Shown: positions 19,142 through 29,754 of the stretch, piece by piece
Layout: every line of letters starts with the position of its first letter
How positions within the stretch are numbered: position 1 is the stretch's first letter
Assembly (NCBI GenBank): GCA_918292005.1
Contig: CAKJZJ010000002.1
Coordinates: 1-64,000, forward strand
Source: Clostridiales bacterium
GTDB taxonomy: Bacteria > Bacillota > Clostridia > Christensenellales > UBA1242
DNA: 64,000 bases
Direction: 5' to 3'
Position numbers and translations under genes: made by a program
Notes under the pieces: model-generated
Databases searched by the model: none
What the model saw: only the letters and a program-made list of their open reading frames with translations
Told to the model about the DNA's origin: nothing

Positions 19142-19861
19142 ATGATTTTTACATTGGTGTGTCGTAGTATAATTCTTTACATTTTAATACTATTTTTAAT
19201 CAGAATAATGGGTAAAAGACAACTAGGAGAAATGCAACCTTTTGAATTGGTTATTACTCTAGTTATTGCAGATTTAGCCACCATACCCATGGCAGAAACA
19301 GCACTTCCACTCATTCAAGGCATAATCCCACTACTTACTCTAGTGTGCATACATTATTTTATTTGCTTTTTGTCTAGAAAAAGCACATTCTTCCGTAAAT
19401 TTCTCAATGGCAAGCCAATAATATTATTAGACCCCGAAGGCATAAGTTACGATAACCTAAAACGTGTCAATATGAATTTCAATGACTTGCTAGAAGGTCT
19501 GCATACTGCAGGATACTTTAATCTAGAAGAACTACTCTATGTCATACTGCAAACCAATGGCACAATGACCGTAATCAATAGAGCCCCGTACGCCCCACTC
19601 ACTGCAGACGATCTAAAGATAAAAAAAGAGCAAGCCACTCTCCCCATGATTATTATTACCAAAGGTAAAATTATCACAGAAAATCTAAAAGTGGCAGGTA
19701 TAGATGAAAAATTCATTCTAAAATATATCAAACAGGTCGGATTTAATTCTATAAAAGACATTTTAATACTAACACTATCCAATACAGGCAAAATATACGT
19801 ACAACCTAGACATGGCAAATTTAAAGTAATTAATACCAATTATGCAGGAGGCAATTGGTGA
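19142..19861 (+). CDS. DUF421 (YetF-like) membrane protein
   Basis: 239 residues with three hydrophobic segments in the first 85 residues and a cytosolic C-terminal domain. RIMGKRQLGEMQPFELVITL is the hallmark of the DUF421 family. The molecular function is not established; Bacillus homologues are linked to spore or general stress phenotypes. The last four bases overlap the start of the next gene, so the two are translationally coupled. Confidence 0.88.
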   Translation: MIFTLVCRSIILYILILFLIRIMGKRQLGEMQPFELVITLVIADLATIPMAETALPLIQGIIPLLTLVCIHYFICFLSRKSTFFRKFLNGKPIILLDPEGISYDNLKRVNMNFNDLLEGLHTAGYFNLEELLYVILQTNGTMTVINRAPYAPLTADDLKIKKEQATLPMIIITKGKIITENLKVAGIDEKFILKYIKQVGFNSIKDILILTLSNTGKIYVQPRHGKFKVINTNYAGGNW

Positions 19862-20244
19862 AAAGAGCAATATTTGTAATTACAATTATCATTATTACTA
19901 TTACATTCGGAATCATAGAACTCCATAGTGTAAGTAATGTGCTGACACAGATGGAAAAACATGTAGATGCACTTACCACCGAATACCAAGCCAATGAAGA
20001 TAATATAACTCCATTGGTTAGTGATGTTGATGACTTCAAAGACTTCTGGGAACACAATGAAAATTGGTTGTGTTATATATTCAATCATAGAGATTTGAGT
20101 ACCATTACGGATAGTATCAATAGGCTAAAAGCCAATACACAGAATAATGATTATGATAGTGCATACAGCGAATTGGCTTTATTAAAAGAATATTCAACCA
20201 AAAGTCATCACATAATGGGCTTTAATATTCACAATATTTTATAA
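19858..20244 (+). CDS. DUF4363-like protein
   Basis: 128 residues: an N-terminal transmembrane helix, then a helical extracytoplasmic domain (FWEHNENWLCYIFNHRDLSTI). DUF4363 proteins commonly follow DUF421 genes in Clostridia, and the GTGA overlap supports the pair. The GTG at 19858 is chosen because AGGAGG lies six bases upstream. Function unknown. Confidence 0.72.
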   Translation: MKRAIFVITIIIITITFGIIELHSVSNVLTQMEKHVDALTTEYQANEDNITPLVSDVDDFKDFWEHNENWLCYIFNHRDLSTITDSINRLKANTQNNDYDSAYSELALLKEYSTKSHHIMGFNIHNIL

Positions 20245-20273
20245 AAAAGACCCGATATTTCGAGTCTTTTTTA
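20243..20273. terminator. Bidirectional terminator, DUF4363 / uvrA
   Basis: A 9-bp AAAAAAGAC/GTCTTTTTT stem extended by a CGA/TCG inner pair. It serves both convergent genes. Confidence 0.8.
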
Positions 20274-23084
20274 TTTTAAATACTTTTTCAGATATTGTGC
20301 TGTATAACCTACATTGTTTTTTACTATTTCTTCTGGAGTGCCTGTGGCTATTATTTCTCCACCCTTCTCTCCACCTTCCATACCTATATCTATAATATAG
20401 TCGGCACACTTAATAACATCTAAATTATGCTCAATAATAACTATTGTATTGCCACCTTCAACTAGTCTATTTAGGATTGACATTAGTTTCTGTATGTCAT
20501 ACGGATGAAGACCTGTCGTAGGCTCATCTAAAATATATAGTGATTTACCCGTACTCTTTTTACACAATTCAGTTGCCAATTTTACTCTCTGTGCTTCACC
20601 ACCACTGAGTTCTGTAGCTGGTTGACCTAGTTTAATGTATCCCAATCCCACATCAACCAATGTTTGTAATTTATTTTTAATTCTAGGAATATTGGCAAAA
20701 AACTCATTGGCATCACTAATAGTCATATCTAGTACATCATATATGGACTTACCCTTATATTTGACTTCTAGAGTTTCACGATTATACCTTTTGCCACCAC
20801 ACACATCACAAGCAACATACACATCTGGTAGGAAAAACATCTCTATTTTTTTGATACCTGCACCACCGCAACTCTCGCACCTACCACCACTCATATTGAA
20901 ACTAAATCTGCCACTGGTATAACCATGTTCTTTAGCATCTGGAGTGGAAGCATACAGACTCCTAATATCTGTGAATACATTGGTATAAGTAGCAGGATTG
21001 CTACGTGGAGTTTTGCCTATTGGACTCTGGTCGATATTTATTACTTTATCTATTTTATCTAAACCTTCTACACCCCTATGCCTACCTTCTGGCAAATTGG
21101 AATCAAACAAATGATTATATACTATTGGATACAGTGTTTCATTAATAAGACTACTTTTGCCACTACCACTGACACCAGTTACCACGGTAATAACACCCAG
21201 TGGGAGTTCCAGTTTTACATTCTTTAGATTATTATGCTGACAGCCTTTGACTACGAGATATCCATTACTAATAGGTCGTCTTTTCTCCGGAACCATTATT
21301 TTTCTCTCGCCACTGAGATACTGGCCGGTAATGCTATCTTTACATTTCATCACATCATTAATGTTACCTGCAACCATTACATTACCGCCATTAACACCTG
21401 CATATTTGCCAATATCTACTATAAAATCGGCAGCACGCATAGTGTCTTCATCATGTTCAACTACTATTACAGTATTGCCTAGATCTCTTAAGTGTGTAAG
21501 AGTTGAAATAAGTTTATCATTATCTCTCTGGTGCAAACCAATACTAGGCTCATCTAAAATATATATTACACCAGTTAGTCCACTACCTATCTGAGTCGCT
21601 AGTCTAATTCTCTGTGCTTCACCACCACTCAGTGTGCCAGCCTGTCTGGATAGTGTCAAATAATCCAGTCCAACATTAATAAGGAAGTTTAGTCTTGCCT
21701 TAATTTCCTTTAGTATAGGTTCAGCTATGATAGTATTAGATTTTGTTAATTTGATACCTTCCAAAAAGTTTAATAATTCTACGACAGACATATCACATAG
21801 GTCAATAATATTTTTCTTGGATATAAACACATTGAGTGCTTCCCTTCTGAGTCGTTTGCCATGACATGTTGGGCACTCGGTTTCATACAAAACCTTTGCT
21901 ATATCATCTCTAGTTATTTCACTAGGAGATTCCCTATATCTTTTCTCAAGATTAGGAATAATACCCTCAAATGCCATCATTCCAGTCATTGGCTGACCTT
22001 TGCGCATATAATCTATTTCTATTTTTTCTTTTTTGGTCCCATACAAGATCATATCTAACATTCCATCTGGCATATCGCATATAGGTATATCTACATCTAC
22101 TCCAAATTTTCTAGCGACTGCCCTATAGAACATTCTAGCCATTCCGGGATCATATGCCCAAAGTGCGTATCTAGGTAGTCCACTCTGTAGAATTGGCTTT
22201 GTTCTATCAGTTATAAGTTTATTGATATCTACAATCTGTTTGATGCCGAGTCCCTTACAGTCTTCACATGCACCAAATGGACTATTGAAACTAAAAAGCC
22301 TAGGCGCAATCTCTTCAATACTATACCCACATTCATCACAAAAATGTGTGGTACTGTATAATTGTCTCTCTCCATTGACTTCTACTTCTAGTGTTCCATG
22401 AGATACTGCAATAGCACTCTCCACACTCTCGGTTATTCTACTAGCACTATCTTCTTTTACCACCAATCTATCAATCACTACATATATTGTGTGTTTTATG
22501 TTCTTTTCTAATTGAATATCTTCGTCCAGAGTGCGATTCTCACCATCGATATTTACTCTCACATATCCATCTTTGCGTAGGTCGTTTAATTCTTTTACAA
22601 ATGTACCTTTTTTACCTTTGGCATAACATGCTAAAATCTGGATTTTTTCACACTGCAATTCCATAATCCTATCTACAATGACATCTATAGACTGAGTAGA
22701 AATCTCTTTTTTGCAATTAGGACAATATGGTTTACCGATATTAGCATAGAGCAGTCTGAGATAGTCATATATCTCTGTAACGGTCGCCACCGTACTGCGT
22801 GGATTATTTGATGTGGTTTTTTGATCTATAGAAATACTAGGAGACAAGCCATCAATACTCTCTACATCTGGTTTGGACATTTGACCTAAAAATTGTCTAG
22901 CATAACTAGAGAGACTCTCCATATATCTACGTTGACCTTCTGCAAAAATAGTATCAAATGCTAATGTACTTTTTCCACTACCACTGACACCAGTAAAAAC
23001 AACCAACTTATTTCTAGGAATAGTTAGATTAATGTTTTTTAAATTGTTTTCTTTTGCTCCCCTAATAACTATATCTTCTAGCAT
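20271..23084 (-). CDS. uvrA: Excinuclease ABC subunit A
   Basis: 937 residues, full length for UvrA, the damage-recognition ATPase of nucleotide excision repair. Two ABC ATPase halves each have a Walker A (GVSGSGKSTLAFDT, GVSGSGKSSLINE) and an ABC signature (LSGGEAQR twice). Zinc-binding Cys clusters are visible (CPNCKKE, CESCGGAGIK with CDVCGGKRY). It follows uvrB by two bases and shares its SOS-type promoter. Confidence 0.97.
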   Translation of the reverse strand: MLEDIVIRGAKENNLKNINLTIPRNKLVVFTGVSGSGKSTLAFDTIFAEGQRRYMESLSSYARQFLGQMSKPDVESIDGLSPSISIDQKTTSNNPRSTVATVTEIYDYLRLLYANIGKPYCPNCKKEISTQSIDVIVDRIMELQCEKIQILACYAKGKKGTFVKELNDLRKDGYVRVNIDGENRTLDEDIQLEKNIKHTIYVVIDRLVVKEDSASRITESVESAIAVSHGTLEVEVNGERQLYSTTHFCDECGYSIEEIAPRLFSFNSPFGACEDCKGLGIKQIVDINKLITDRTKPILQSGLPRYALWAYDPGMARMFYRAVARKFGVDVDIPICDMPDGMLDMILYGTKKEKIEIDYMRKGQPMTGMMAFEGIIPNLEKRYRESPSEITRDDIAKVLYETECPTCHGKRLRREALNVFISKKNIIDLCDMSVVELLNFLEGIKLTKSNTIIAEPILKEIKARLNFLINVGLDYLTLSRQAGTLSGGEAQRIRLATQIGSGLTGVIYILDEPSIGLHQRDNDKLISTLTHLRDLGNTVIVVEHDEDTMRAADFIVDIGKYAGVNGGNVMVAGNINDVMKCKDSITGQYLSGERKIMVPEKRRPISNGYLVVKGCQHNNLKNVKLELPLGVITVVTGVSGSGKSSLINETLYPIVYNHLFDSNLPEGRHRGVEGLDKIDKVINIDQSPIGKTPRSNPATYTNVFTDIRSLYASTPDAKEHGYTSGRFSFNMSGGRCESCGGAGIKKIEMFFLPDVYVACDVCGGKRYNRETLEVKYKGKSIYDVLDMTISDANEFFANIPRIKNKLQTLVDVGLGYIKLGQPATELSGGEAQRVKLATELCKKSTGKSLYILDEPTTGLHPYDIQKLMSILNRLVEGGNTIVIIEHNLDVIKCADYIIDIGMEGGEKGGEIIATGTPEEIVKNNVGYTAQYLKKYLK

Positions 23085-23086
23085 TA

Positions 23087-25039
23087 TTAATTCCCTTTTA
23101 ATTTTTTGATTTGTTCTCTTATTAGTATTGCCTGCTCAAAGTCAAGCATGTCTGCAGCCTCTCTCATCATAGTTTCTAGACCGGCTATTTCTTTTTCTAT
23201 TTCCAATTTAGTCGCTTTCTTCTTTCCTTTGCCAGTATCTTTTTTGGTAATCTCTAGAGTATTTTTGATAGGCTTAATTATAGTCTGTGGCGTAATATTA
23301 TTATCTTTATTATATTTTAACTGTATAGCCCTTCTACGATTGGTCTCCTGCACTGCAGTTTTAATAGAATCGGTCATAACATCAGCATAGAGAATAACCC
23401 TACTTTCACTATTTCTAGCAGCCCTACCAATAGTCTGTATGAGTGCCCACGAACTACGCAAAAATCCTTCCTTATCTGCATCAAGTATTGCCACCAATTT
23501 TACTTCTGGAATATCCAGACCTTCTCTCAAAAGATTAATACCGACTAGCACATCAAAGTCTTTTCTCCTGAGTCCATTAATGATATCTACACGATCAAGT
23601 GTATCGATATCCGAATGTAAATATTTGACTTTGATTTTCTTTTCTGAAAGGTAGTTTGTGAGACTTTCTGCCATTTTCTTTGTCAATGTTGTCACTAAAA
23701 CCCTACCATCTGCCAAAATTGTAGAATTAATCTCACCAATCAAATCATCTATTTGATTGGTTACAGGACGAATAAATAGCTCTGGCTCAAGCAAACCAGT
23801 AGGTCTAATAATCTGCTCAACCACCTGACCGGAATTGTTTAATTCAAACTCTCCAGGAGTAGCAGACACAAATATTGCTTGACCTACTCTTGATTCAAAT
23901 TCTTGAAAATTGAGTGGCCTATTGTCATACGCAGATGGCAATCTAAAACCATAATCAACTAGATTGGTTTTTCTAGCCAAATCGCCTGCATACATACCCC
24001 TAATCTGTGGTAATGTAATATGGCTCTCATCTACGAAAAGCAAAAAGTCGTCTGGGAAATAATCCAACAAAGTATATGGTGCTTGTCCAGGCATTCTACC
24101 ATCAAAGTATCGAGAGTAGTTTTCTATTCCATTACAGTACCCAACATTACGCATCATTTCCATATCATAGAAGACTCTCTCTTTAATTCTTTGTGCTTCT
24201 ATTAGTTTACCCTGTTCTTCAAATTCTTTTACTCTAACTAGGCAATCATGTTTGATTTCGTCCAAAACATCATCAATATGTTCTTTGTCCATAATATAAT
24301 GAGTTGCAGGTAGCAAATACAGATGTTCTAGTGTATTTATCCTTTTGCCTGTCAGCACATCTATCTCACCTATGCACTCTATTTCATCATCAAAAAAGTC
24401 AATTCTTATCCCTACATCAGATTGATTGGACGGAATAATATCTATCACATCACCTTTTGATCTAAAAGTACCACGTTTAAAGTCTATATCATTACGTTCG
24501 TATTGCAAATCTACCAGTCTGCGCATTATGTCTTTTTTCTCACACTTATCACCCGGCCTCAAAGATAGGCACGAACTAGAATATGCTTCTGGAGCACCTA
24601 AACTATAAATACTAGATACCGATGCTACAACTATAACATCACGCCTTTCAAATAATGAACATGTAGCAGAATGTCTCAGTTTATCTATCTCATCATTAAT
24701 ACTCATGTCTTTTTCTATATAAGTATCACTAGAGACTATATATGCTTCTGGTTGATAGTAATCATAATAAGATACAAAGTATTCAACTCTATTTTCAGGA
24801 AAAAACTCGCGCAATTCATTACATAATTGTGCTGCCAATGTTTTATTATGTGCAATAATTAATGTTGGTCGGTTGGTTTTAGCAATAACATTCGCCATGG
24901 TAAATGTCTTGCCACTACCAGTTACTCCTAACAGTGTCTGGTATCTATAGCCATCGGAAAGACCTTCCACCAGTTTTTCTATGGCTTGTGGCTGATCACC
25001 TGTTGGAGCAAATTTGCTGACCAGTTTAAATTTATCCAT
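23087..25039 (-). CDS. uvrB: Excinuclease ABC subunit B
   Basis: A 650-residue helicase-like damage verifier. It has Walker [10 protein letters not shown] near residues 33-41, a beta-hairpin with [11 protein letters not shown], helicase motifs including DESHITLPQ and QTIGRAARN, and a C-terminal UVR motif that binds UvrC. GAAGGAAA precedes the ATG at 25039; a TTG five codons earlier is less likely. It is the first gene of uvrB-uvrA. Confidence 0.97.
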   Translation of the reverse strand: MDKFKLVSKFAPTGDQPQAIEKLVEGLSDGYRYQTLLGVTGSGKTFTMANVIAKTNRPTLIIAHNKTLAAQLCNELREFFPENRVEYFVSYYDYYQPEAYIVSSDTYIEKDMSINDEIDKLRHSATCSLFERRDVIVVASVSSIYSLGAPEAYSSSCLSLRPGDKCEKKDIMRRLVDLQYERNDIDFKRGTFRSKGDVIDIIPSNQSDVGIRIDFFDDEIECIGEIDVLTGKRINTLEHLYLLPATHYIMDKEHIDDVLDEIKHDCLVRVKEFEEQGKLIEAQRIKERVFYDMEMMRNVGYCNGIENYSRYFDGRMPGQAPYTLLDYFPDDFLLFVDESHITLPQIRGMYAGDLARKTNLVDYGFRLPSAYDNRPLNFQEFESRVGQAIFVSATPGEFELNNSGQVVEQIIRPTGLLEPELFIRPVTNQIDDLIGEINSTILADGRVLVTTLTKKMAESLTNYLSEKKIKVKYLHSDIDTLDRVDIINGLRRKDFDVLVGINLLREGLDIPEVKLVAILDADKEGFLRSSWALIQTIGRAARNSESRVILYADVMTDSIKTAVQETNRRRAIQLKYNKDNNITPQTIIKPIKNTLEITKKDTGKGKKKATKLEIEKEIAGLETMMREAADMLDFEQAILIREQIKKLKGN

Positions 25040-25061
25040 TATATTTTCCTTCAATAGTTTT

Positions 25062-25090
25062 ATTATATATCATATTAGTATAATTTACAA
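25062..25090 (-). promoter_or_regulatory. Sigma-A promoter of uvrBA
   Basis: TTGTAA (25085-25090), a 17-base spacer and TATAAT (25062-25067) on the minus strand. Confidence 0.75.
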
Positions 25091-25109
25091 GTATTTTTTA
25101 ATCATTATG

Positions 25110-25121
25110 GAACAAATGTTC
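25110..25121. promoter_or_regulatory. LexA (SOS) box upstream of uvrBA
   Basis: GAACAAATGTTC matches the Gram-positive LexA/DinR operator GAAC-N4-GTTC exactly. It lies about 20 bases upstream of the -35 box, so uvrBA should be damage-inducible. Confidence 0.75.
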
Positions 25122-25130
25122 TAATTCAAT

Positions 25131-25162
25131 ATAAAATAAAAAGCAATACTATAAAATGCTTT
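25131..25162 (-). terminator. Probable terminator of the small membrane-protein pair
   Basis: A 6-bp AAAGCA/TGCTTT stem with an AT-rich loop, followed on the minus strand by T-rich sequence. Confidence 0.45.
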
Positions 25163-25523
25163 ATTTAATAAATATTGCTCGTAAAATCAAACCAATTACA
25201 AAAGATAAAATTGCTAGTAATACCGTACGAATAATTGCCGTTGACCAGGACTTTTTTATATCCTTTTGTTCTCTAATAAAAGCCTTACCCTTTGGTAGTA
25301 TTGTAACACAATATATGAGTTCTCCATTTTTATCAGAATTAACTAGGCTAATATAATTCTCCTGTACCAATCCGTCTAAAATTGCTTGTACTTCTATTTG
25401 ATTAATAGTATATTTAGGTTCTACTGCATGTTGTACGTCTATAGGCAACAAAAGACAAGTGTCCTTTGAGGCACTTACATTTAGAATATATTGCATTATC
25501 AATTTTTCTTTTTTGGATAACAT
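25161..25523 (-). CDS. Small membrane protein with winged-helix-like N-terminus (copy 2)
   Basis: 120 residues. The first 75 residues have the spacing of a winged-helix domain (KKEKLIMQYILN ... INQIEVQAILDGLVQENYISL). The last 30 are a single hydrophobic helix ending in a basic residue. It shares this plan with the next gene upstream (25528-25893), so the two look like diverged paralogues. I do not recognise a named family. It could be a membrane-tethered regulator. Confidence 0.55.
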   Translation of the reverse strand: MLSKKEKLIMQYILNVSASKDTCLLLPIDVQHAVEPKYTINQIEVQAILDGLVQENYISLVNSDKNGELIYCVTILPKGKAFIREQKDIKKSWSTAIIRTVLLAILSFVIGLILRAIFIK

Positions 25524-25527
25524 GTTA

Positions 25528-25881
25528 CTACCTAAAAATAATACAAGCTAAAAACGCACCAATAAAAGCCATTAATCCAGATAAAAGCATATTCATAATG
25601 ATAAACATGCGATTACTTCTACGACTAATGTGCTGAATTTTCATATTTTCTTGGAAAACATGAGAATTATCAGATATGGACAAACACAAATTGTCTTGAT
25701 CTATATATTTTAGATCAATATATCCCAAAGATTTCAAAGCATAGATGTCTATTTCAAACTGCTGATAATCTCCTTTATATTTACCAATGGCATTAATAAC
25801 TTCATTAGTGTCTAGCACTTTATATCCATCACCACTGTGCTCTAGTAAATATTTGAGCAGAATTAATTTTCTTTTATCCAT
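25528..25881 (-). CDS. Small membrane protein with winged-helix-like N-terminus (copy 1)
   Basis: About 117 residues from the ATG at 25881 (another in-frame start lies six codons upstream; neither has a clear ribosome-binding site). MDKRKLILLKYLLEH and the FEIDIYALKSLGYIDLKYI segment suggest a winged helix. A C-terminal hydrophobic helix follows. It is four bases from its paralogue and both lie just upstream of the uvrBA SOS promoter, but transcription probably ends before it. Function unknown. Confidence 0.5.
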   Translation of the reverse strand: MDKRKLILLKYLLEHSGDGYKVLDTNEVINAIGKYKGDYQQFEIDIYALKSLGYIDLKYIDQDNLCLSISDNSHVFQENMKIQHISRRSNRMFIIMNMLLSGLMAFIGAFLACIIFR

Positions 25882-25961
25882 ACATAGTAATATTAACACA
25901 TTTTGAAAAAATTTACTATTAAAAACACATATTTCAGAAAAGATATTGATAGTATTATACC

Positions 25962-25996
25962 AAAAAAAATACCCGATATAAATCGAGTATTTTTTA
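25962..25996 (-). terminator. Terminator of the large surface-protein gene
   Basis: A stem of about 10 bp (AATACCCGAT with ATCGAGTATT, one wobble pair), with a T-run on the minus strand. Confidence 0.75.
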
Positions 25997-26005
25997 TTTT
26001 AATTA

Positions 26006-29000
26006 TTATTTGCTAGATTTTTTAGCACCCTTTGTGCCTTTCTTTCTAGAAGATAATACAAAGTAGATTACTACACCAGCAAGTACTACTACAGATACAA
26101 CAACTAGTATTGTACCTACTACAGAACCAACCTTTTTGGTTTCGTTCTCTTCGCTAGGAATATTAATTGTCTTTTTAACAGTTGTAGTATTACCAGCATC
26201 ATCTTTGACAGTCAGAGTAAGTGTATAATCACCAGTCTCATCTAGATTCCATTTGTAATTAACACCATCTGTACCATTGTTTCTAACGGTAGTTACACCA
26301 TCAGGTTTAACCATAGTAACAGTTAAACTGTCTTTCAATTTTTCTACAGAAGTTTCATTATCTTCAAATTCCAATTTGCCTAGGTCTAATACAAATTCAC
26401 CCTTTTCTGCAGTAGCAGGAATAGAATAGCCACTTGCAAATTTCAATTCAGGCTTATCACAGTCGCCTAGACGGATAGTCAAATCTTTAGAAACGGTATT
26501 ACCAGCCTCGTCGGTTGCTTCAAATCTAATAGTATATTCACCTTGAGCAGTTGCTTTGAAGTATCTAACGTCATATTTATCTTCGTTGCCAGCAACTTCC
26601 AAATCATAATCTTGAACTTTGATTTTTGAACCATTAGGAGCAGTAACTGTATATGTTACGTCTACAGCTTTATTATTGATTTGATCGGTTGCATATACCA
26701 ATGGAATATCAATATTCATGCTCTCAACAGGTTTATTTTCACCATCTTTTTCCCATGGCATAGATGCAGGCATAGTATATCTAGATTCTTCATTGAATAC
26801 TGGTGCCTTTGTATCTTTGGCTGTTAGATAAAGAACTGAATCTTCATATACTGCCATCTGACCATAATCATCGAAACCATAATATCTAATGAAGAATGTA
26901 CCAGCAGTAAGTGGAGTAAATCCTGTCTCTTGCTTCTCAAATTCTGCACCATCAGATGTTTTATAAATATCCCAACTAACTGTCTTATTCTGGTCTACAC
27001 CATTTTTATAGACTTTACCAGCAGGAACATTGAAGAATTCACCTACTTCTATCTCTTTACCAAATTTATCTTCGTCATTGATAACGATAGTAGGAGCTGT
27101 TCTATCATTTACTCTAATACCAAAAGACTGTACTGTTACATTACCTGCTACGTCTTCTGCTCTATAAGTTACGGTATATACACCAGATGCACTTAGTCTA
27201 AATTTAGCACCAGATACTGTATAAACATAATCTGTGCCTACTTTTTCCATAGTGATCTTCTCTACAGCAGACTTTGTAACAACGTTACCCAATCTATCTT
27301 TTACAGTTACTCTGATTTTTAAGTTATTGTCCAATTTATCTGTGAATGTAACATCTGGCAACCATAGACTCTCTTTACCCTGGTCAAATAGAGCAAGTTC
27401 TACACCAGTATCTGTAGTTACTTTTTCGCCACCATGACGAGCATAGCCATCTACACCTAGAGATTGTGGTTCTTGACCTGCAGCATAATCTGTTACAGCG
27501 ATATTCTGTGCTGTTCCAGCATCTATTGCAGCAGCATCAGAACTAGCATTTTTATTAAATATTGCTGTTTCCCAATCGGTATCAACAACTGCGAATGTTG
27601 CAGCCTCAGTATCAAGAGTAGAGTTTACGATAGTTACAGTCTGAGCATCACTTACTACAGTTAGATCTGCTGCTGTAACAAATGCTGGACGTGTACCTAG
27701 TAATGTGCTATCTACTTTAGCTCTGGTATAGAATTTCAATGCTGTAGCATTAGCAGTCTCTTCTAGAACTTTAGCAATTGATACTTCATATTTGCCATCA
27801 CTATTTGTTTTGGTTAGAGCATATTCGGTATCACCCTCTACACCACCTGCGACTACTCTATAGAATGCTTCTACATCTACAGCAGAATCGTATGTGTCTG
27901 TAGCTTTTGGTTTGGAGATTTTTAAAGTTTCTTTATCACTAACAGCAGATACACCTACATTAAAGTCAACAGTGAGTTCGCCATCTGTGATTTCATCTTT
28001 ATTGTATACTACGAGATTGTATCTAGCAGTTGTAGTTCTGCCTGCTTTGTCTTCTGCAATATATCTAATCTCATAAGAACCAGACTCAGTTAATTCTATT
28101 GCTTCGGATTCTTCGTTAGCATCAGCCTCTACAGTTCTAGTAACAGTACCAACTACTCTACGAGTTAATTTCAAATCACCATATTTGGTTGCATTATCTG
28201 AACCATAGATTGCAGGTAATTTTATGATAGCCTTTCCTTGATCATTTAGAACTGCTACGCTAGGTACATCTACTTTTCTATTAACTAGCATTTCTTCTAC
28301 ATCATCATCAACATTAACAGGAGCACCATTAACAGTAACGATTTTGCCATCATTATCTAGAGAATATGCATAAGTAGGTCTAACTACTGGATCTGTTTTA
28401 TCAGAAATAACTATTCTATCAGTAGGTCTGTACTCTTCTGCAGATAGACCGAATAGATCTATGCTTGCATTGTAAACCAATTGATATTCGCCCTCTACTT
28501 CTGGGTGGAAAGTATAATTCTCCATATCTACGTCGTATTTAATGGTACGATCTGCAATATTAACTGCTTGAATCTTTACATACGCATTTACAGTATCGGT
28601 AGAGTCTTTATCTTCTAGAATAGAAACTTTAGGAACAGATACATCTGTACCAACACTACCAGTAGAAGACACACTGCTAGCCAATTTGAAATAAAGATTC
28701 AAATCACTAGTCTTATAATCTTTTACTACCTGGAAACGAGATGATAATTGTTTTACCATTGTACCATTCTCGGAATAAATATATCTTATCTCATATGTTC
28801 CAGCGTTTGCCAAATTATCATCATTGGCTGTAGCATTTACTGCATAATAATCGCCATTAGTAGTGTCTGTTGTAAGAGCTAGAGCAACTTGAGTACCATC
28901 TGGTTTAACCAATTTAACTGCAAGTTTATCACCTACTTCTGCAGCAGTCTTTACTACTTCTTCGCCTGCTTCTTCATAAGTAACTGTAGGAGCAGGTATT

Positions 29001-29506
29001 TTCATATCCTTCTGGCTAGTAGGAACTTTGGCTGGGATAACATATTTGCTATTGGTAGGCAAATTAATTACAGCCTCATTTTTTACTACCCAAACAGTTA
29101 GATTATCTAGAACTGTTGAAACATGTCCATCGGATACTGCTGTGATAGTTACATTATATGCACCAGTAAATCTAGGAATAAAGTACTGACGAGCACCCTC
29201 TGTCAATAATTCAATATTCTGTGAACCACGAGTAACTTTGTACTCAACAGATGCACCACCAGTTACAGTAACTGTAGGCATATAAACTTTTTGATCGTCT
29301 TCAACATTCAGATTGTAACTATCTTTGAATGGATTGTGATTCTCTAGAGTAATGGTTGCGCCATTCATGTCATTATATTCAGTCACTTCTGCAGCTTGAA
29401 CAGAAACCTCTTGTTGTTGCACATGTGCTACTATACCAGTAGTTGTAGTAATACCAGCTAGTAGAAGTGGAACTATATACTTTTTCTTGCCTTTCATCTT
29501 TGTCAA
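26006..29506 (-). CDS. Large secreted or membrane-anchored multi-Ig-like surface protein
   Basis: 1166 residues. It has a signal peptide (basic KGKKKY, hydrophobic 12-27, VQAAE cleavage region), then about ten beta-sandwich repeats that recall bacterial Ig-like/HYR domains (repeated phrases of the type GTYTVTYRAEDVAGNVT, AQGEYTIRFEATDEAGNTV, TGDYTLTLTVKDDAGNTT). A C-terminal transmembrane helix and a Lys-rich tail close it. No LPXTG motif is present, so anchoring is by the helix. Start: a TTG four bases after AAGGAG, or the ATG three codons later. It has its own strong promoter and terminator. A role in adhesion or as a surface layer is inference. Confidence 0.85.
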   Translation of the reverse strand: MTKMKGKKKYIVPLLLAGITTTTGIVAHVQQQEVSVQAAEVTEYNDMNGATITLENHNPFKDSYNLNVEDDQKVYMPTVTVTGGASVEYKVTRGSQNIELLTEGARQYFIPRFTGAYNVTITAVSDGHVSTVLDNLTVWVVKNEAVINLPTNSKYVIPAKVPTSQKDMKIPAPTVTYEEAGEEVVKTAAEVGDKLAVKLVKPDGTQVALALTTDTTNGDYYAVNATANDDNLANAGTYEIRYIYSENGTMVKQLSSRFQVVKDYKTSDLNLYFKLASSVSSTGSVGTDVSVPKVSILEDKDSTDTVNAYVKIQAVNIADRTIKYDVDMENYTFHPEVEGEYQLVYNASIDLFGLSAEEYRPTDRIVISDKTDPVVRPTYAYSLDNDGKIVTVNGAPVNVDDDVEEMLVNRKVDVPSVAVLNDQGKAIIKLPAIYGSDNATKYGDLKLTRRVVGTVTRTVEADANEESEAIELTESGSYEIRYIAEDKAGRTTTARYNLVVYNKDEITDGELTVDFNVGVSAVSDKETLKISKPKATDTYDSAVDVEAFYRVVAGGVEGDTEYALTKTNSDGKYEVSIAKVLEETANATALKFYTRAKVDSTLLGTRPAFVTAADLTVVSDAQTVTIVNSTLDTEAATFAVVDTDWETAIFNKNASSDAAAIDAGTAQNIAVTDYAAGQEPQSLGVDGYARHGGEKVTTDTGVELALFDQGKESLWLPDVTFTDKLDNNLKIRVTVKDRLGNVVTKSAVEKITMEKVGTDYVYTVSGAKFRLSASGVYTVTYRAEDVAGNVTVQSFGIRVNDRTAPTIVINDEDKFGKEIEVGEFFNVPAGKVYKNGVDQNKTVSWDIYKTSDGAEFEKQETGFTPLTAGTFFIRYYGFDDYGQMAVYEDSVLYLTAKDTKAPVFNEESRYTMPASMPWEKDGENKPVESMNIDIPLVYATDQINNKAVDVTYTVTAPNGSKIKVQDYDLEVAGNEDKYDVRYFKATAQGEYTIRFEATDEAGNTVSKDLTIRLGDCDKPELKFASGYSIPATAEKGEFVLDLGKLEFEDNETSVEKLKDSLTVTMVKPDGVTTVRNNGTDGVNYKWNLDETGDYTLTLTVKDDAGNTTTVKKTINIPSEENETKKVGSVVGTILVVVSVVVLAGVVIYFVLSSRKKGTKGAKKSSK

Positions 29507-29539
29507 AAATCTCCTTAATAATTTAATTGTAACGAAGTT

Positions 29540-29568
29540 ATTTTATAATGTTTTAGGCTTTTTGTCAA
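29540..29568 (-). promoter_or_regulatory. Strong sigma-A promoter of the surface-protein gene
   Basis: TTGACA (29563-29568), a 17-base spacer and TAAAAT (29540-29545) on the minus strand. Confidence 0.8.
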
Positions 29569-29695
29569 CTATATAATACAATAATTTCTATTATATAATA
29601 TATTTAATAACATAATTATCCGAGCCAATGCTTCGTTATTTCTAGTGTGTACAGGTATTTCCAAATTATGTAAATTTTTTTGTAAAATTTTTCCA

Positions 29696-29741
29696 ATAAA
29701 AAACTCTCCCCAGATGTGCTCATGTGTACATCTAGGGAGAT
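29696..29741 (-). terminator. Terminator of the Cys/Leu-rich small gene
   Basis: A long stem, CTCCC + AGATGT pairing with ACATCT + GGGAG around one mismatch, with a T-run on the minus strand. Confidence 0.75.
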
Positions 29742-29754
29742 GTGATAATAAAAA

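Noticed and set aside
26930..29101. Several 60-90 residue plus-strand ORFs inside the surface-protein gene
   Set aside because: Shadow frames of the repetitive coding sequence, without start signals.
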